Below, one piece after another: positions 27,060 to 36,275 of a stretch of 64,000 nucleotides of DNA. The DNA comes from Pseudomonas sp. MWU13-2105 (GTDB lineage Bacteria; Pseudomonadota; Gammaproteobacteria; Pseudomonadales; Pseudomonadaceae), in NCBI RefSeq assembly GCF_023242315.1, contig NZ_JALLIY010000020.1, forward strand, positions 62,001 to 126,000, given 5' to 3'. A program made the position numbers and the translations under genes. Numbering within the stretch: the first letter of the stretch is position 1; each line of letters opens with the position of its first letter. Below the pieces are notes generated by a model. That model had not been told where the DNA came from and ran no database searches. It saw nothing but the letters and a program-made list of their open reading frames with translations.

Positions 27060-27234
27060 GTATGAACAGAGTGATATCAATATGATGCTATGTTACTGAT
27101 CCCACATCATCGAACATCTTGATGAAAGCCGCCCCGCTTTGGAGGATCAACCCGCGCAAAAGGATCTGCTGTGATTTTGCCGGTACCGACAGCGCCCGTT
27201 CCGCCTGGACACTGGCCATGGGAGTGACGAATTT

Positions 27235-28335
27235 ATGTTTTCCAAAGTAAACGCCGAAAGTGAAATCGTCATCATCGATGATGTGCCACTCAACCTGCGG
27301 CTGTTGGAGTCGTGCTTGCGGGCGTCCGGACTCAATAATGTCAGAACCTTCTCCGACTCCGCCGAGGGGCTGGCCTGGCTGCAGTCCAATTCTTGGGACT
27401 TGTTACTGCTGGACTTGTATATGCCGGCGCCCGACGGTTTCGAGATTCTCGAGCGGCTCAAGCAGCGCAGCCGGATCGACTCGCCGATCATCATCGTGAC
27501 CGCCCTGAATGATCCGCAGAATCGTCGCAAAGGCCTGGAGCAGGGCGCCAACGATTTCATCTGCAAACCCATCGATCTGCCGGAAGTGCTGCTGCGAGTG
27601 CGCGGCTGCCTGGAACTGGCCCAGACCACGCGGTTACTGCGCGATGCCAATGCCGAACTGGAGCGCAAGGTCGAACGGCGTACCGCCCAGTTGGAGGCGG
27701 GCTACCAGGCGATCATCAAGAGCCTGAGCCGGGCGGCCAGTTACCGAGACCACGATACGGGCAGTCATATCCGGCGCATCGGCGACTCCGCGGCCATGCT
27801 GGCCAAGGCGGTCGGTATGCCCAGGCAATGGTGCGAACTGATCCGCATGGCGGCGCCGATGCACGATGTCGGGGAAATCGGCATAGACGACGCGATATTG
27901 CAAAAGCCCGGGGCGCTGACCGCGCAGGAACGGGAAGTCATGCAGGAACATCCGCGTATCGGCTATGAAATACTGCATGACAACAATGGCTCGCCTGTCA
28001 CCGACCTGGCGGCGGAGATTGCCCTGGCCCATCACGAACGATGGGATGGCAGCGGCTACCCGAACCGCCTGCAAGGCGAGGCGATCCCTTTGTCGGGCCG
28101 GATCGTGGCGATCTGTGATGTCTATGATGCCCTGCGGATGCCGCGTCCCTACAAGCAGGCCTGGAGCGTCGAGCGTTCAAGGGAATATCTCTGCGAACAG
28201 GCCGGCCGGCATTTTGACCCGCAGCTCGTGGATATTTTCTGTGGCTTGCTGGATGAAGTCGAGCAACTGGAGGTGGCGGTCAAACCCGCTCAGTGCGGGG
28301 ACAGCGAGCCGGTCTTGAATCGTGGTCGTTCGTAG
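27235..28335 (+). CDS. Response regulator with HD-GYP output
   Basis: A 366-residue RpfG-like protein. Receiver domain with phospho-Asp60 (LLLLDLYMPAPDG), a linking coiled coil (residues approx. 125-155), then HD-GYP with HD at 210-211 and GSGYP in HHERWDGSGYPNRL. The conserved Lys after HDxG is Glu here (HDVGE), which could alter metal or substrate handling. Divergent from the sensor kinase. Confidence 0.9.
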   Translation: MFSKVNAESEIVIIDDVPLNLRLLESCLRASGLNNVRTFSDSAEGLAWLQSNSWDLLLLDLYMPAPDGFEILERLKQRSRIDSPIIIVTALNDPQNRRKGLEQGANDFICKPIDLPEVLLRVRGCLELAQTTRLLRDANAELERKVERRTAQLEAGYQAIIKSLSRAASYRDHDTGSHIRRIGDSAAMLAKAVGMPRQWCELIRMAAPMHDVGEIGIDDAILQKPGALTAQEREVMQEHPRIGYEILHDNNGSPVTDLAAEIALAHHERWDGSGYPNRLQGEAIPLSGRIVAICDVYDALRMPRPYKQAWSVERSREYLCEQAGRHFDPQLVDIFCGLLDEVEQLEVAVKPAQCGDSEPVLNRGRS

Positions 28336-28519
28336 GAGAACCGCCCAGGCGGACTCTTGATAGGTTCGTTCGTCTGTTTCCGGGCTCGCTTCCCCGGTGT
28401 GCTCTAAAGAAAACAAGGCCAACGCCGACAGTTGAAAGGAGAAAACCTTCATCTTCGGTCAGCTACCCGAAACGGACGAGCGCTGCACGCCTTCACTGCG
28501 CAGACAGAGAGGCATCATA

Positions 28520-30493
28520 ATGATAAGAACGCTCCTGGATACGCTGCGGACCCTGCTGTCCGTTCCCCATGACAACCCCAGGCTGCTGCAGGCTCAGTAC
28601 GTTGCCTTGTCTCGGCAATTGCCGCTGATGTACCTGATCCTGCTGCTCAACATGTGGGCGTTGGCCATCACCCACCTGCCCACCGCGCCTTTCTGGCTGA
28701 CATTGGTCATCCCGCTGCTCATGACGGTGATTTGTGTGTTGCGCGCTCGCATATGGTTGCGTAGCGCCCGGCGCTTGCCGGCCGACGCGCAGATCCTGGC
28801 CTCACTGCGGCGAACCAATCAGTTGGTCCCTTTTATCGCCGGTGCGTTCACCTCCTGGTCCCTGGCCCTGTATCCCTATGGCGACTCTTACTCACAGTCT
28901 CAGGTCGCCTTTTTCATGGGGATTACGGTGATCGTCTGCATCTTTTGCATGATGCACCTGCGACCTGCCGCCTTGACCACCACGCTGGTGGTCAACGTTG
29001 CATTCGTGATTTTTTTCGCTTCTACCCACAACCCGGCCTTTATCGCCACGGCGGTGAATGTCCTGCTGGTGTCGCTGGCCATGTTGATTGTCCTGCAACA
29101 TCACTACCGTGATTTCACCCGCCTGGTGAATGTGCAGGCGCAGACCGAGCAACTGAGTAACGAGAACCTGCGGCTGGCCAATCAGGACAGCCTGACCGGG
29201 TTGCCCAACCGACGACAGTTCTTCACGACCCTGGAGCGCGCCATGAGCCAGGCGATCGCCCGGGAAAAGCGCCTGGCGGTAGGGATCCTCGATCTTGATG
29301 GGTTCAAGCCGGTGAACGATCTCTACGGCCACAGCGTCGGTGACAAGATTCTGGTCATGGTCGGTCGGCGCTTGCTGCAATTGGCCGGTGCCACGGTGCA
29401 TGTGGCGCGGCTGGGGGGGGATGAGTTCGCCCTGGTGCTCGAGGACGATCTCAGCGACGAGGAGTTGCAGGCGTTCGGCAAGATCCTGTGCGAGCAGTTG
29501 CACGTGGAGTTTTTGCTGGTCGATGTACCGATCCAGATCGGCGCCACCCTGGGCATCGCCACCTTTCCCCAGGGCGCCACCAGTGCCATACAGCTATTCG
29601 AATACGCGGACTATGCGCTTTACCAAGGCAAGCGCCATAACCCGGGGTCGATGTGCCTGTTTTCCGCCAGCCATCGCGAGCAGTTGCATCACGATGCCAT
29701 TACCGAGCAGGCGTTGCGCAGGGCCGTGCTGGACAAGGAGTTTTTCGTGCTGTTCCAACCGATTCTCGAAAGCTGCAGTCGCGAGACCGTCGCCTTCGAG
29801 GCATTGGCCCGCTGGAACAGCCCGGAGCTGGGGCTGGTTTCCCCGGCGCGGTTTATCCCGATTGCCGAACGTATCGGCCTGATCAATCGCCTTACGCTGC
29901 CATTGCTCAGGCAAGCGCTGGACATGGCGCGGGCCTGGCCGGAGGGGATTCGGCTTTCCTTCAATCTGTCGGTCCACGACTGTGGCTCCCACGACAGCGT
30001 GCAGTCGATCATCGACGTGATCAACGCCAGCGGTTTCAACCCTGCCTATCTGGACCTGGAAATCACCGAAACCGTGGTCATGCAGGACATCCCCCAGGTG
30101 CAGTGGGCGATCGGGCAGTTTCGCACGCTGGGCTGCGGTATCTCGCTGGACGATTTCGGCACGGGCTATTCAAGTCTGAGTCAGTTGCATGCCCTGGCCC
30201 TGACCAAACTGAAGATCGATCGTCGCTTCGTCACCGATATTCATGTCAATCCCGCGAGCTACAAGATCGTCAAGTCGCTGGTGGCCTTGAGCCTGGACAT
30301 GGAGTTGGAGTGTGTGATCGAGGGGGTTGAGACGGAGGACGAACTCAAGGCCCTGCGTAGCCTGGGGTGTACGCAGGTACAGGGCTTCTTTTTCAGTCGT
30401 CCCGTGGCTTTCGCCGACACCCTGGCCTGGCTGGCGCAGGCTGAGGCGCGGCGCGGGCAATGGGACGCCGAGCAGATGTTGAATTCAGCCTGA
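28520..30493 (+). CDS. Membrane GGDEF-EAL c-di-GMP protein
   Basis: A 657-residue protein with five to six hydrophobic segments in residues approx. 30-200 (MASE-like sensor), then GGDEF at residues 299-303 and EAL at residue 427. The EAL residues look complete: FEALARW, SFNLSVHD, LEITETV, LDDFGTGYSSL, KIDRRF and EGVET. No RxxD inhibitory site is seen before GGDEF. Likely bifunctional or mainly a phosphodiesterase. 184 bases after the HD-GYP regulator. Confidence 0.92.
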   Translation: MIRTLLDTLRTLLSVPHDNPRLLQAQYVALSRQLPLMYLILLLNMWALAITHLPTAPFWLTLVIPLLMTVICVLRARIWLRSARRLPADAQILASLRRTNQLVPFIAGAFTSWSLALYPYGDSYSQSQVAFFMGITVIVCIFCMMHLRPAALTTTLVVNVAFVIFFASTHNPAFIATAVNVLLVSLAMLIVLQHHYRDFTRLVNVQAQTEQLSNENLRLANQDSLTGLPNRRQFFTTLERAMSQAIAREKRLAVGILDLDGFKPVNDLYGHSVGDKILVMVGRRLLQLAGATVHVARLGGDEFALVLEDDLSDEELQAFGKILCEQLHVEFLLVDVPIQIGATLGIATFPQGATSAIQLFEYADYALYQGKRHNPGSMCLFSASHREQLHHDAITEQALRRAVLDKEFFVLFQPILESCSRETVAFEALARWNSPELGLVSPARFIPIAERIGLINRLTLPLLRQALDMARAWPEGIRLSFNLSVHDCGSHDSVQSIIDVINASGFNPAYLDLEITETVVMQDIPQVQWAIGQFRTLGCGISLDDFGTGYSSLSQLHALALTKLKIDRRFVTDIHVNPASYKIVKSLVALSLDMELECVIEGVETEDELKALRSLGCTQVQGFFFSRPVAFADTLAWLAQAEARRGQWDAEQMLNSA

Positions 30494-30519
30494 GCCGATC
30501 CGCTCCCCCGGGAGGGGGG

Positions 30520-30762
30520 TCAGGGTTGGTCGACGGATCTTTCGATGGCCGCCGAGCCGGCTATCCGCGCCGCGAGGCGGGCTTTGGCGGCTTGTTGGGC
30601 GCTGACAATCGCCTTGGCATCCTGACGCTCGAGAAAGCGTGCCATCGACTCGTCGCGCTGGGCTTGCGCGCGCGCGATCACCCGGTTGCTACCGCCTTCG
30701 GCGAGTGCCGTGACGGGGACGCTCAACAAGGTGAAGCTCAAGAACACAATGAAAAGTTTCAT
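30520..30762 (-). CDS. Small secreted protein downstream of coaA
   Basis: An 80-residue protein with a clear signal peptide (MKLFIVFLSFTLLSVPVTALA) and an Ala/Arg-rich helical mature part. It begins two bases after the coaA stop on the same strand, so it is likely co-transcribed. Function unknown. Confidence 0.7.
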   Translation of the reverse strand: MKLFIVFLSFTLLSVPVTALAEGGSNRVIARAQAQRDESMARFLERQDAKAIVSAQQAAKARLAARIAGSAAIERSVDQP

Positions 30763-30764
30763 GA

Positions 30765-31691
30765 TCAGCGCAACCAGATCTCGCTCACCGAATGGTCTGC
30801 CGCCTTGCGCAGCACCAGGTCGGCGCGCTCGCGGGTCGGCAGGATGTTTTCCAGCAGATTGACCCTATTGATATCCCGCCAGATCTGGCGCGCGGCTTCG
30901 GGCGCCTCTTCGGGCGTCAGGTCGGCCAGTTTGCGGAAGTAGGCACCGCGGGCGCGGAACGAGGTTTTCTGCAGCATGAGAAAGCGTGCCACGTACCACT
31001 GTTCGATGTCCTGTTCATCGGCATCCAGGTACACCGAAAAATCGAAGAAGTCGGAGACGATGGTGGAGGGCTTCTGCCCGTCGACACCATCGGTCTGCAG
31101 TACGTTGAGGCCTTCGAAGATCAGGATGTCCGGCTGGTCGATCACCTGGTACTGGTCGGGCACGATGTCGTAGCTGACATGGGAGTAGATCGGCGCCTCG
31201 ATATTGTGTTCGCCGGCTTTCACCGCGGCGAGGAACTTGACCATGTGCTTGCGATCGTAGCTCTCCGGAAAGCCCTTGCGGTGCATGATGCCGTCGGCCA
31301 CCAGCTTGCTGTTGGGGTAGAGGAAGCCGTCGGTGGTGACCAGGGCGACATTGGGGTGATCCGGCCAGCGCGCCATGACCGCCTGCAGCACGCGGGCAAA
31401 GGTGCTCTTGCCGACGGCGACGCTGCCGGCGATGGCAATGATGTACGGCCCGCGGTGGGTCGGGCGCCCGAGGAAGGTATCGCGGATGCCGGTCAGCTGG
31501 CGGGCGGCGCCGATGTGCAGGTTGATCAGCCGCGACAGGGGCAGGTAGACGTTGGCGACATCTTCCAGGGATACGTCTTCGTTCACGCCGCGCAACGCCG
31601 ACAGGTCTTCTTCCGAGAGGGTCAACGGCGTGCTGGCACGCAGTTCCGCCCACTCGTTGCGGGTCATTACGAGGTACTCATCGGATCTCAT
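30765..31691 (-). CDS. coaA: Type I pantothenate kinase
   Basis: A 308-residue P-loop kinase performing the first step of coenzyme A synthesis. Walker A GSVAVGKS, VTTDGFLYPN, GFPESYDRK and YVARFLMLQKTSF closely follow the E. coli enzyme (316 aa). ATG at 31691 is chosen from the family N-terminus; a longer frame runs to 31745. Some pseudomonads such as P. aeruginosa use the type III enzyme CoaX instead. Confidence 0.93.
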   Translation of the reverse strand: MRSDEYLVMTRNEWAELRASTPLTLSEEDLSALRGVNEDVSLEDVANVYLPLSRLINLHIGAARQLTGIRDTFLGRPTHRGPYIIAIAGSVAVGKSTFARVLQAVMARWPDHPNVALVTTDGFLYPNSKLVADGIMHRKGFPESYDRKHMVKFLAAVKAGEHNIEAPIYSHVSYDIVPDQYQVIDQPDILIFEGLNVLQTDGVDGQKPSTIVSDFFDFSVYLDADEQDIEQWYVARFLMLQKTSFRARGAYFRKLADLTPEEAPEAARQIWRDINRVNLLENILPTRERADLVLRKAADHSVSEIWLR

Positions 31692-31935
31692 CGGTTGCCA
31701 TCCAGGCCTCTTCAATGGGCGGATTATCCAACGCTTTGCCCCCACTTGTCCGAAGATCAGAATAATCTTTTGAATTCATTGGATATTCTGTAGCCTTGCG
31801 GCGCTGCAAAGCAGTCCATGCCTGATGGATTCACTTTCCCGGTCCGTACGTTGCACCTAATATCCCGTCTCGGAAAGGGGCGGGGGCCGGGGTATACTCG
31901 ACTTTCGCGCTCTCGCGCCTGCAGGTCTTGCGAAC

Positions 31936-32994
31936 ATGACGCAGATTTCCGAACGCCTTCTGGTTCAAGCCCACCTTGACGCCAAGCAACCCAAACCCCT
32001 GAGTGCCGCTGAAGAGGCGCGGCTGCGTGCCGATATCGCCGCGGAGCTCAAGGCCCAGGATGCGGTGCTGGTGGCCCACTTCTATTGCGATCCGGTGATC
32101 CAGGCGCTGGCCGAGGAAACCGGTGGCTGTGTCTCCGACTCCCTGGAAATGGCCCGCTTCGGTGCCGCCCATCCGGCCAAGACCGTGCTGGTGGCCGGGG
32201 TGCGTTTCATGGGCGAGACCGCGAAGATCCTTACCCCGGAAAAACGTATCCTGATGCCGACCCTGGAAGCGACCTGTTCGCTGGACCTGGGCTGCCCGGT
32301 GGATGAGTTTTCCGCGTTCTGCGACCAGCATCCCGAACGCACGGTGGTGGTGTATGCCAACACCTCGGCGGCGGTGAAGGCGCGGGCCGACTGGGTGGTG
32401 ACCTCAAGTTGCGCGCTGGAGATCGTCGAAAGCCTGATGGACAACGGCGAAACCATCATCTGGGCCCCGGACAAGCACCTGGGGCGTTATATCCAGAAGG
32501 AAACCGGTGCCGATATGTTGCTCTGGGACGGTGCCTGCATTGTCCACGAAGAGTTCAAGTCCAAGCAGTTGGAGGACATGAAGGCGCTGTATCCCGAGGC
32601 GGCGATCCTGGTGCACCCCGAGTCGCCGGAGTCGGTGATCGAGCTGGCCGACGCGGTGGGTTCCACCAGCCAGTTGATCGCGGCGGCGCAGCGGCTGCCG
32701 AACAAGACCTTTATCGTGGCCACTGATCGCGGCATTTTCTACAAGATGCAGCAGTTGTGCCCGGACAAGGTCTTCATCGAGGCGCCGACCGCCGGTAACG
32801 GCGCGGCGTGTCGCAGTTGCGCGCACTGCCCGTGGATGGCCATGAATACCCTGGAGCGCACCTTGCAGTGCCTGCGCGAGGGCCGCAACGAGATCTTCGT
32901 CGACCCGGCGGTGATTCCCCGCGCGGTTCGCCCGCTCAAGCGCATGCTGGATTTCACCCAGGCGGCGCGGATGAAACTGGCGGGGAATGCCTGA
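31936..32994 (+). CDS. nadA: Quinolinate synthase A
   Basis: A 352-residue [4Fe-4S] enzyme condensing iminoaspartate with dihydroxyacetone phosphate in NAD synthesis. Candidate cluster Cys lie in ATCSLDLGCP, VVTSSCALE and AACRSCAHCPWM. Full family length. Followed by a REP palindrome, and convergent with the M48 protease. Confidence 0.96.
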   Translation: MTQISERLLVQAHLDAKQPKPLSAAEEARLRADIAAELKAQDAVLVAHFYCDPVIQALAEETGGCVSDSLEMARFGAAHPAKTVLVAGVRFMGETAKILTPEKRILMPTLEATCSLDLGCPVDEFSAFCDQHPERTVVVYANTSAAVKARADWVVTSSCALEIVESLMDNGETIIWAPDKHLGRYIQKETGADMLLWDGACIVHEEFKSKQLEDMKALYPEAAILVHPESPESVIELADAVGSTSQLIAAAQRLPNKTFIVATDRGIFYKMQQLCPDKVFIEAPTAGNGAACRSCAHCPWMAMNTLERTLQCLREGRNEIFVDPAVIPRAVRPLKRMLDFTQAARMKLAGNA

Positions 32995-33050
32995 CGGGTA
33001 TTTATTGGCAGGCGCCGGTCTGCGAGAGCTGTATCCGATGACGTACCACC

Positions 33051-33076
33051 GTGGGAGCCGGCAAACCGGCTCCTAC
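33051..33076. repeat. REP palindrome
   Basis: GTGGGAGCCGGCAAACCGGCTCCTAC: a Pseudomonas-type repetitive extragenic palindrome with a GGGAGCCGG / CCGGCTCC stem. It lies between convergent nadA and the M48 protease gene, where it can also act as a bidirectional terminator. Confidence 0.85.
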
Positions 33077-33088
33077 AGGTTGTATGTA

Positions 33089-34522
33089 TCAGCCGCCCAT
33101 CAGATCCTTGACCATGCGTTCCTGATCAATCAGCTCCTTCTGGCGCGCATCGATGCGTGCGGCCAGTTGGAAGTTCGGCGCGCGGCGCTTGGCAAAGTCC
33201 AGTTGCTGGATCGCCTGCTTGAAGTCCCCCACCAGGGCAAAGTACTCGGCCCGTGCCTGGTGCAGGCCGATGATATTGCCGGACTGGCCGCGGGTTTCGG
33301 CGAGCTGGTACCAGACATCCGGATCGTCTTGGCGAGTCTTCAGCAGGTCATCCAGGGCCTTTTCCGCCTCGGCCGGGCGATTCTGCTTGATCAGCAGGTC
33401 GATGCGCTCCTGCTTCAGCGGGTAGCTGGCGGGATATTGCAGCAACATCCTGTCGACCCGTTGCAGCGCTTCGGGGAAACGACTGGCCGCGGTGTCCAGG
33501 TCGATCTGGGCCAGGTTGTAGGTGATGTCGTTGGGCGACTTGTCCAGCAGCGGCTTGAGGGTTGCGCGCGCCTCGTTCAACTGTGTGCCCTTGACCTGGG
33601 CGATGGCCAGGCCATAGCGCGCCACGTCGGACTTGGGGTTCTCGTCCAGCTGCGCACGAAAGCGCTTGGCCGCCAGCCCCGGCGAGTCTTCATAGGACAG
33701 CACCACGCGGGCCCTGATCAACTGATAGCGCAGGCTGTCCTCGATGCCGCCGGGCTTGGATTGCTCGGCGCGGTTGCGGGTGTCGGCGATCCGTGACTCG
33801 GTGACCGGGTGGGTCAGCAGGAATTCCGGCGGCTTGGCATCGAAGCGGTAGATACGCATCAGGCGCTCGAACATGGTCGGCATCGAGCGGGGGTCGTAAC
33901 CGGCTTTTTCCAGGGTGAGGATGCCAATGCGGTCGGCTTCCTGCTCATTCTGGCGGGAAAAGCGCTGTTTCTCCTGGAAGGCCGCGGCCTGGGTGCCGGC
34001 AATGGTGGCGATGCCGGCGTCACCGCCACCCGCCGCCGCGATCACGATGCCGGTCAGCAGCGCCGCCATCATCGGCAGTTGCATGCGTTGCTGGGCTTCC
34101 ACGCCGCGGGCGAAGTGGCGCTGCGACAAGTGCGCCAGTTCGTGGGCGAGTACCGCGGCGTATTCGCCTTCGGTCTGGGCATTGAGGAACAGGCCACCGT
34201 TGATCCCGACAATCCCGCCGGGGGCGGCGAAGGCGTTGAGCTGGTTACTGTCGATCAGGATGAACACCAGGCGGCGGTCCTGGACCTGGCTGCTTTCGGC
34301 CAGCTTGTAGACAGTGCTCTCGACGTAATCCTTGAGCTGCGGGTCATTGAGTTGCTTGACCTCGCTGCGTAACAGGCTCAGCCAGGCACGGCCCAGCTGG
34401 AACTCCTGTTGTGGGGAGACAATGGCGGAACTGGCGTCGCCGAGTGACGGCAGGTCGTCGGCGAAGCCTGGGGAGGCGAGCAGGCAGGCGAGCGTCAACA
34501 GGGTGGGGCGCAGAAAGGTCAT
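33089..34522 (-). CDS. Periplasmic M48 metalloprotease, BepA-like
   Basis: A 477-residue protein with a signal peptide ending at GFA-DD. Zinc motif HELAH lies near residue 130 with downstream EQEAD as third ligand; a C-terminal TPR domain spans approx. residues 290-477. The domain order matches BepA (YfgC), the outer-membrane assembly protease/chaperone acting on LptD and BAM substrates. Confidence 0.9.
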   Translation of the reverse strand: MTFLRPTLLTLACLLASPGFADDLPSLGDASSAIVSPQQEFQLGRAWLSLLRSEVKQLNDPQLKDYVESTVYKLAESSQVQDRRLVFILIDSNQLNAFAAPGGIVGINGGLFLNAQTEGEYAAVLAHELAHLSQRHFARGVEAQQRMQLPMMAALLTGIVIAAAGGGDAGIATIAGTQAAAFQEKQRFSRQNEQEADRIGILTLEKAGYDPRSMPTMFERLMRIYRFDAKPPEFLLTHPVTESRIADTRNRAEQSKPGGIEDSLRYQLIRARVVLSYEDSPGLAAKRFRAQLDENPKSDVARYGLAIAQVKGTQLNEARATLKPLLDKSPNDITYNLAQIDLDTAASRFPEALQRVDRMLLQYPASYPLKQERIDLLIKQNRPAEAEKALDDLLKTRQDDPDVWYQLAETRGQSGNIIGLHQARAEYFALVGDFKQAIQQLDFAKRRAPNFQLAARIDARQKELIDQERMVKDLMGG

Positions 34523-34650
34523 GCACAGGGCTCTGAGTCGGCAAAGTCCTTACTGTAGCCGGACACCGGGCTTGCGACCAGAGCCGCGTCCACTTGAGGT
34601 ATTCTAGACGTTTAGAATCGACCATCCGGCAGTGCGCCAGGAGTGAAGCA

Positions 34651-34890
34651 ATGACCGAAGTTGTAGAGCACGACGCCGAGCTTGATGCCAGTGGCCTGAA
34701 CTGCCCGCTGCCGTTGCTCAAGGCCAAGCTGGAACTCAATCGCCTGGCCAGTGGCGCGGTGCTCAAGGTGATTGCCACCGATGCCGGATCGCAGCGCGAT
34801 TTTCGGACTTTCGCCCGGCTTGCCGGACACCTCCTGATTCATGAAGAGGAAGCGTCCGGCGTTTATCGCTACTGGTTGCGCAAGGCCTGA
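34651..34890 (+). CDS. TusA/SirA-family sulfur carrier-like protein
   Basis: A 79-residue protein with the family motif LDASGLNCPLPLLKAK, in which the Cys of the CPxP box is the sulfur-accepting residue. ATG at 34651 has CAGGAG upstream. Divergent from the M48 gene. Whether it acts in tRNA thiolation or another sulfur relay cannot be decided from sequence. Confidence 0.85.
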   Translation: MTEVVEHDAELDASGLNCPLPLLKAKLELNRLASGAVLKVIATDAGSQRDFRTFARLAGHLLIHEEEASGVYRYWLRKA

Positions 34891-34904
34891 CGCAGCGCGC
34901 CGGT

Positions 34905-35378
34905 TCAGGCCTGGTGCAGTGCCTGGGCCGCCGCGAGCACGGCGTCGACATGGCCGGGGACCTTCACGCCGCGCCATTCCTGGCGCAGAACGCCCTGGGC
35001 ATCGAGTAAAAAGGTGCTGCGATCCACGCCCAGGTATTCCTTGCCGTAGAGCTTCTTCAACTTGATCACGTCGAACAGCTGGCAGATGGCTTCGTCCTTG
35101 TCGCTGATCAGCTCGAACGGGAACGCCTGCTTGCCCTTGAAGTTCTCGTGGGATTTCAGGCTGTCGCGGGACACGCCGAAGACTTCGGTGTTGGCGGCCT
35201 GGAAGGCAACGTACTGGTCACGAAAGCCCTGGCCCTCGGTGGTACAGCCCGGGGTGCTGTCCTTGGGGTAGAAATAGATCACCACCTGCTTGCCCTTGAG
35301 GCCCGCGAGGCTGACGGTCTGCCCGCTGGTGGCCTGGGCCTGGAAATCGGCGACGGGTTGATCGATAACGACAGCCAT
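34905..35378 (-). CDS. bcp: Thioredoxin-dependent peroxiredoxin Bcp
   Basis: A 157-residue AhpC/TSA-family peroxidase. Peroxidatic Cys in DSTPGCTTEGQGF; a second Cys in AICQLF. Reduces hydroperoxides in the cytoplasm. Next to gcvR on the same strand, a conserved Pseudomonas pair. Confidence 0.94.
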   Translation of the reverse strand: MAVVIDQPVADFQAQATSGQTVSLAGLKGKQVVIYFYPKDSTPGCTTEGQGFRDQYVAFQAANTEVFGVSRDSLKSHENFKGKQAFPFELISDKDEAICQLFDVIKLKKLYGKEYLGVDRSTFLLDAQGVLRQEWRGVKVPGHVDAVLAAAQALHQA

Positions 35379-35388
35379 GGGGGGTTCC

Positions 35389-35949
35389 TTACATTGGGTT
35401 CTGTGGACGCCACGGTTCGATCAGCGCGTCGAGGTTCATCGCGTCGGCGAAGTCCAGGAACTGATCGCGCAACCAGCTGATCTGCACGCCGGCGGGCAGG
35501 GTCACGGTAAAGGTGGCATTGAGCATGGTGCCGCCGGTCTGGGGCGCGAGGTAAGTGTCGCAGGTCAGGTTTTCCAGCTCGACGTTATGGTCCATGAAGA
35601 ACTGGCACAGCTCGTTGATGATGTCCGAGCGGTAGGCCGAGCTGACATAAGCGACGTACGGCAGCGCCTGCGGACGGCTCTCCAGGGCACCGCTGCGCAC
35701 CACGCTGACGATGAAGGCATGCTTCTTCGCCAGGTTCGGCAGGCCGGCTTCAAGGCGCGCGAGGGCGTCCCAACTGCCGGAAATCTGCAGGACCAGCGCG
35801 CTGTACTCGCCATGGCGGGTCAGGCGCGAGGTTACGACGGCGCAGCGATTTTCATGGCTGGCGCGGCACAGGACGTTGGTCAGCTCCATGGGGTTGGCGC
35901 CGAGGGCACTGATAACAAGGAATTGTTCGCGGACTGTGGGGGTGGACAT
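35389..35949 (-). CDS. gcvR: Glycine cleavage system repressor GcvR (ACT-domain protein)
   Basis: A 186-residue protein made of two ACT domains (EFLVISALGANPMELTNVL... and AFIVSVV...). In E. coli GcvR binds and inhibits the activator GcvA. Ten bases upstream of bcp in the same operon; divergent from dapA. Confidence 0.9.
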   Translation of the reverse strand: MSTPTVREQFLVISALGANPMELTNVLCRASHENRCAVVTSRLTRHGEYSALVLQISGSWDALARLEAGLPNLAKKHAFIVSVVRSGALESRPQALPYVAYVSSAYRSDIINELCQFFMDHNVELENLTCDTYLAPQTGGTMLNATFTVTLPAGVQISWLRDQFLDFADAMNLDALIEPWRPQNPM

Positions 35950-36275
35950 GCAGCATTCCTAAAGCGATGAGCGGTCAGTACCTTGGCGGCGTTCAGGGCT
36001 GGGTTCGGGGATCCGGATGCGGATGGCGAAGCCTGGAATCGAACGCTGGCGCCGGTTGCCGTCTCGCGGGGGACGGGCGGCGGCCAGGCCGGAGCGGGCT
36101 TCGGGCAGCGAAAATGGAGGCTGGAACCCGGCACATGAGCGACTCAGTACCGATCAAAGTCTGAAGGGTAGCGAAAAGCTGCGCTCAGGGGAATGCTCAT
36201 AGACAGTACTTCGCTTGTACAAGCCTGATGGCGCCAGTACCATTACCGCTCTCTTTTTCCGGCAGGAGCGGTTGC
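35950..36275. other. gcvR-dapA divergent intergenic region
   Basis: No gene is supported. It should hold the divergent promoters. A GGCAGGAG ribosome-binding site precedes dapA; no operator is recognised. Confidence 0.5.
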
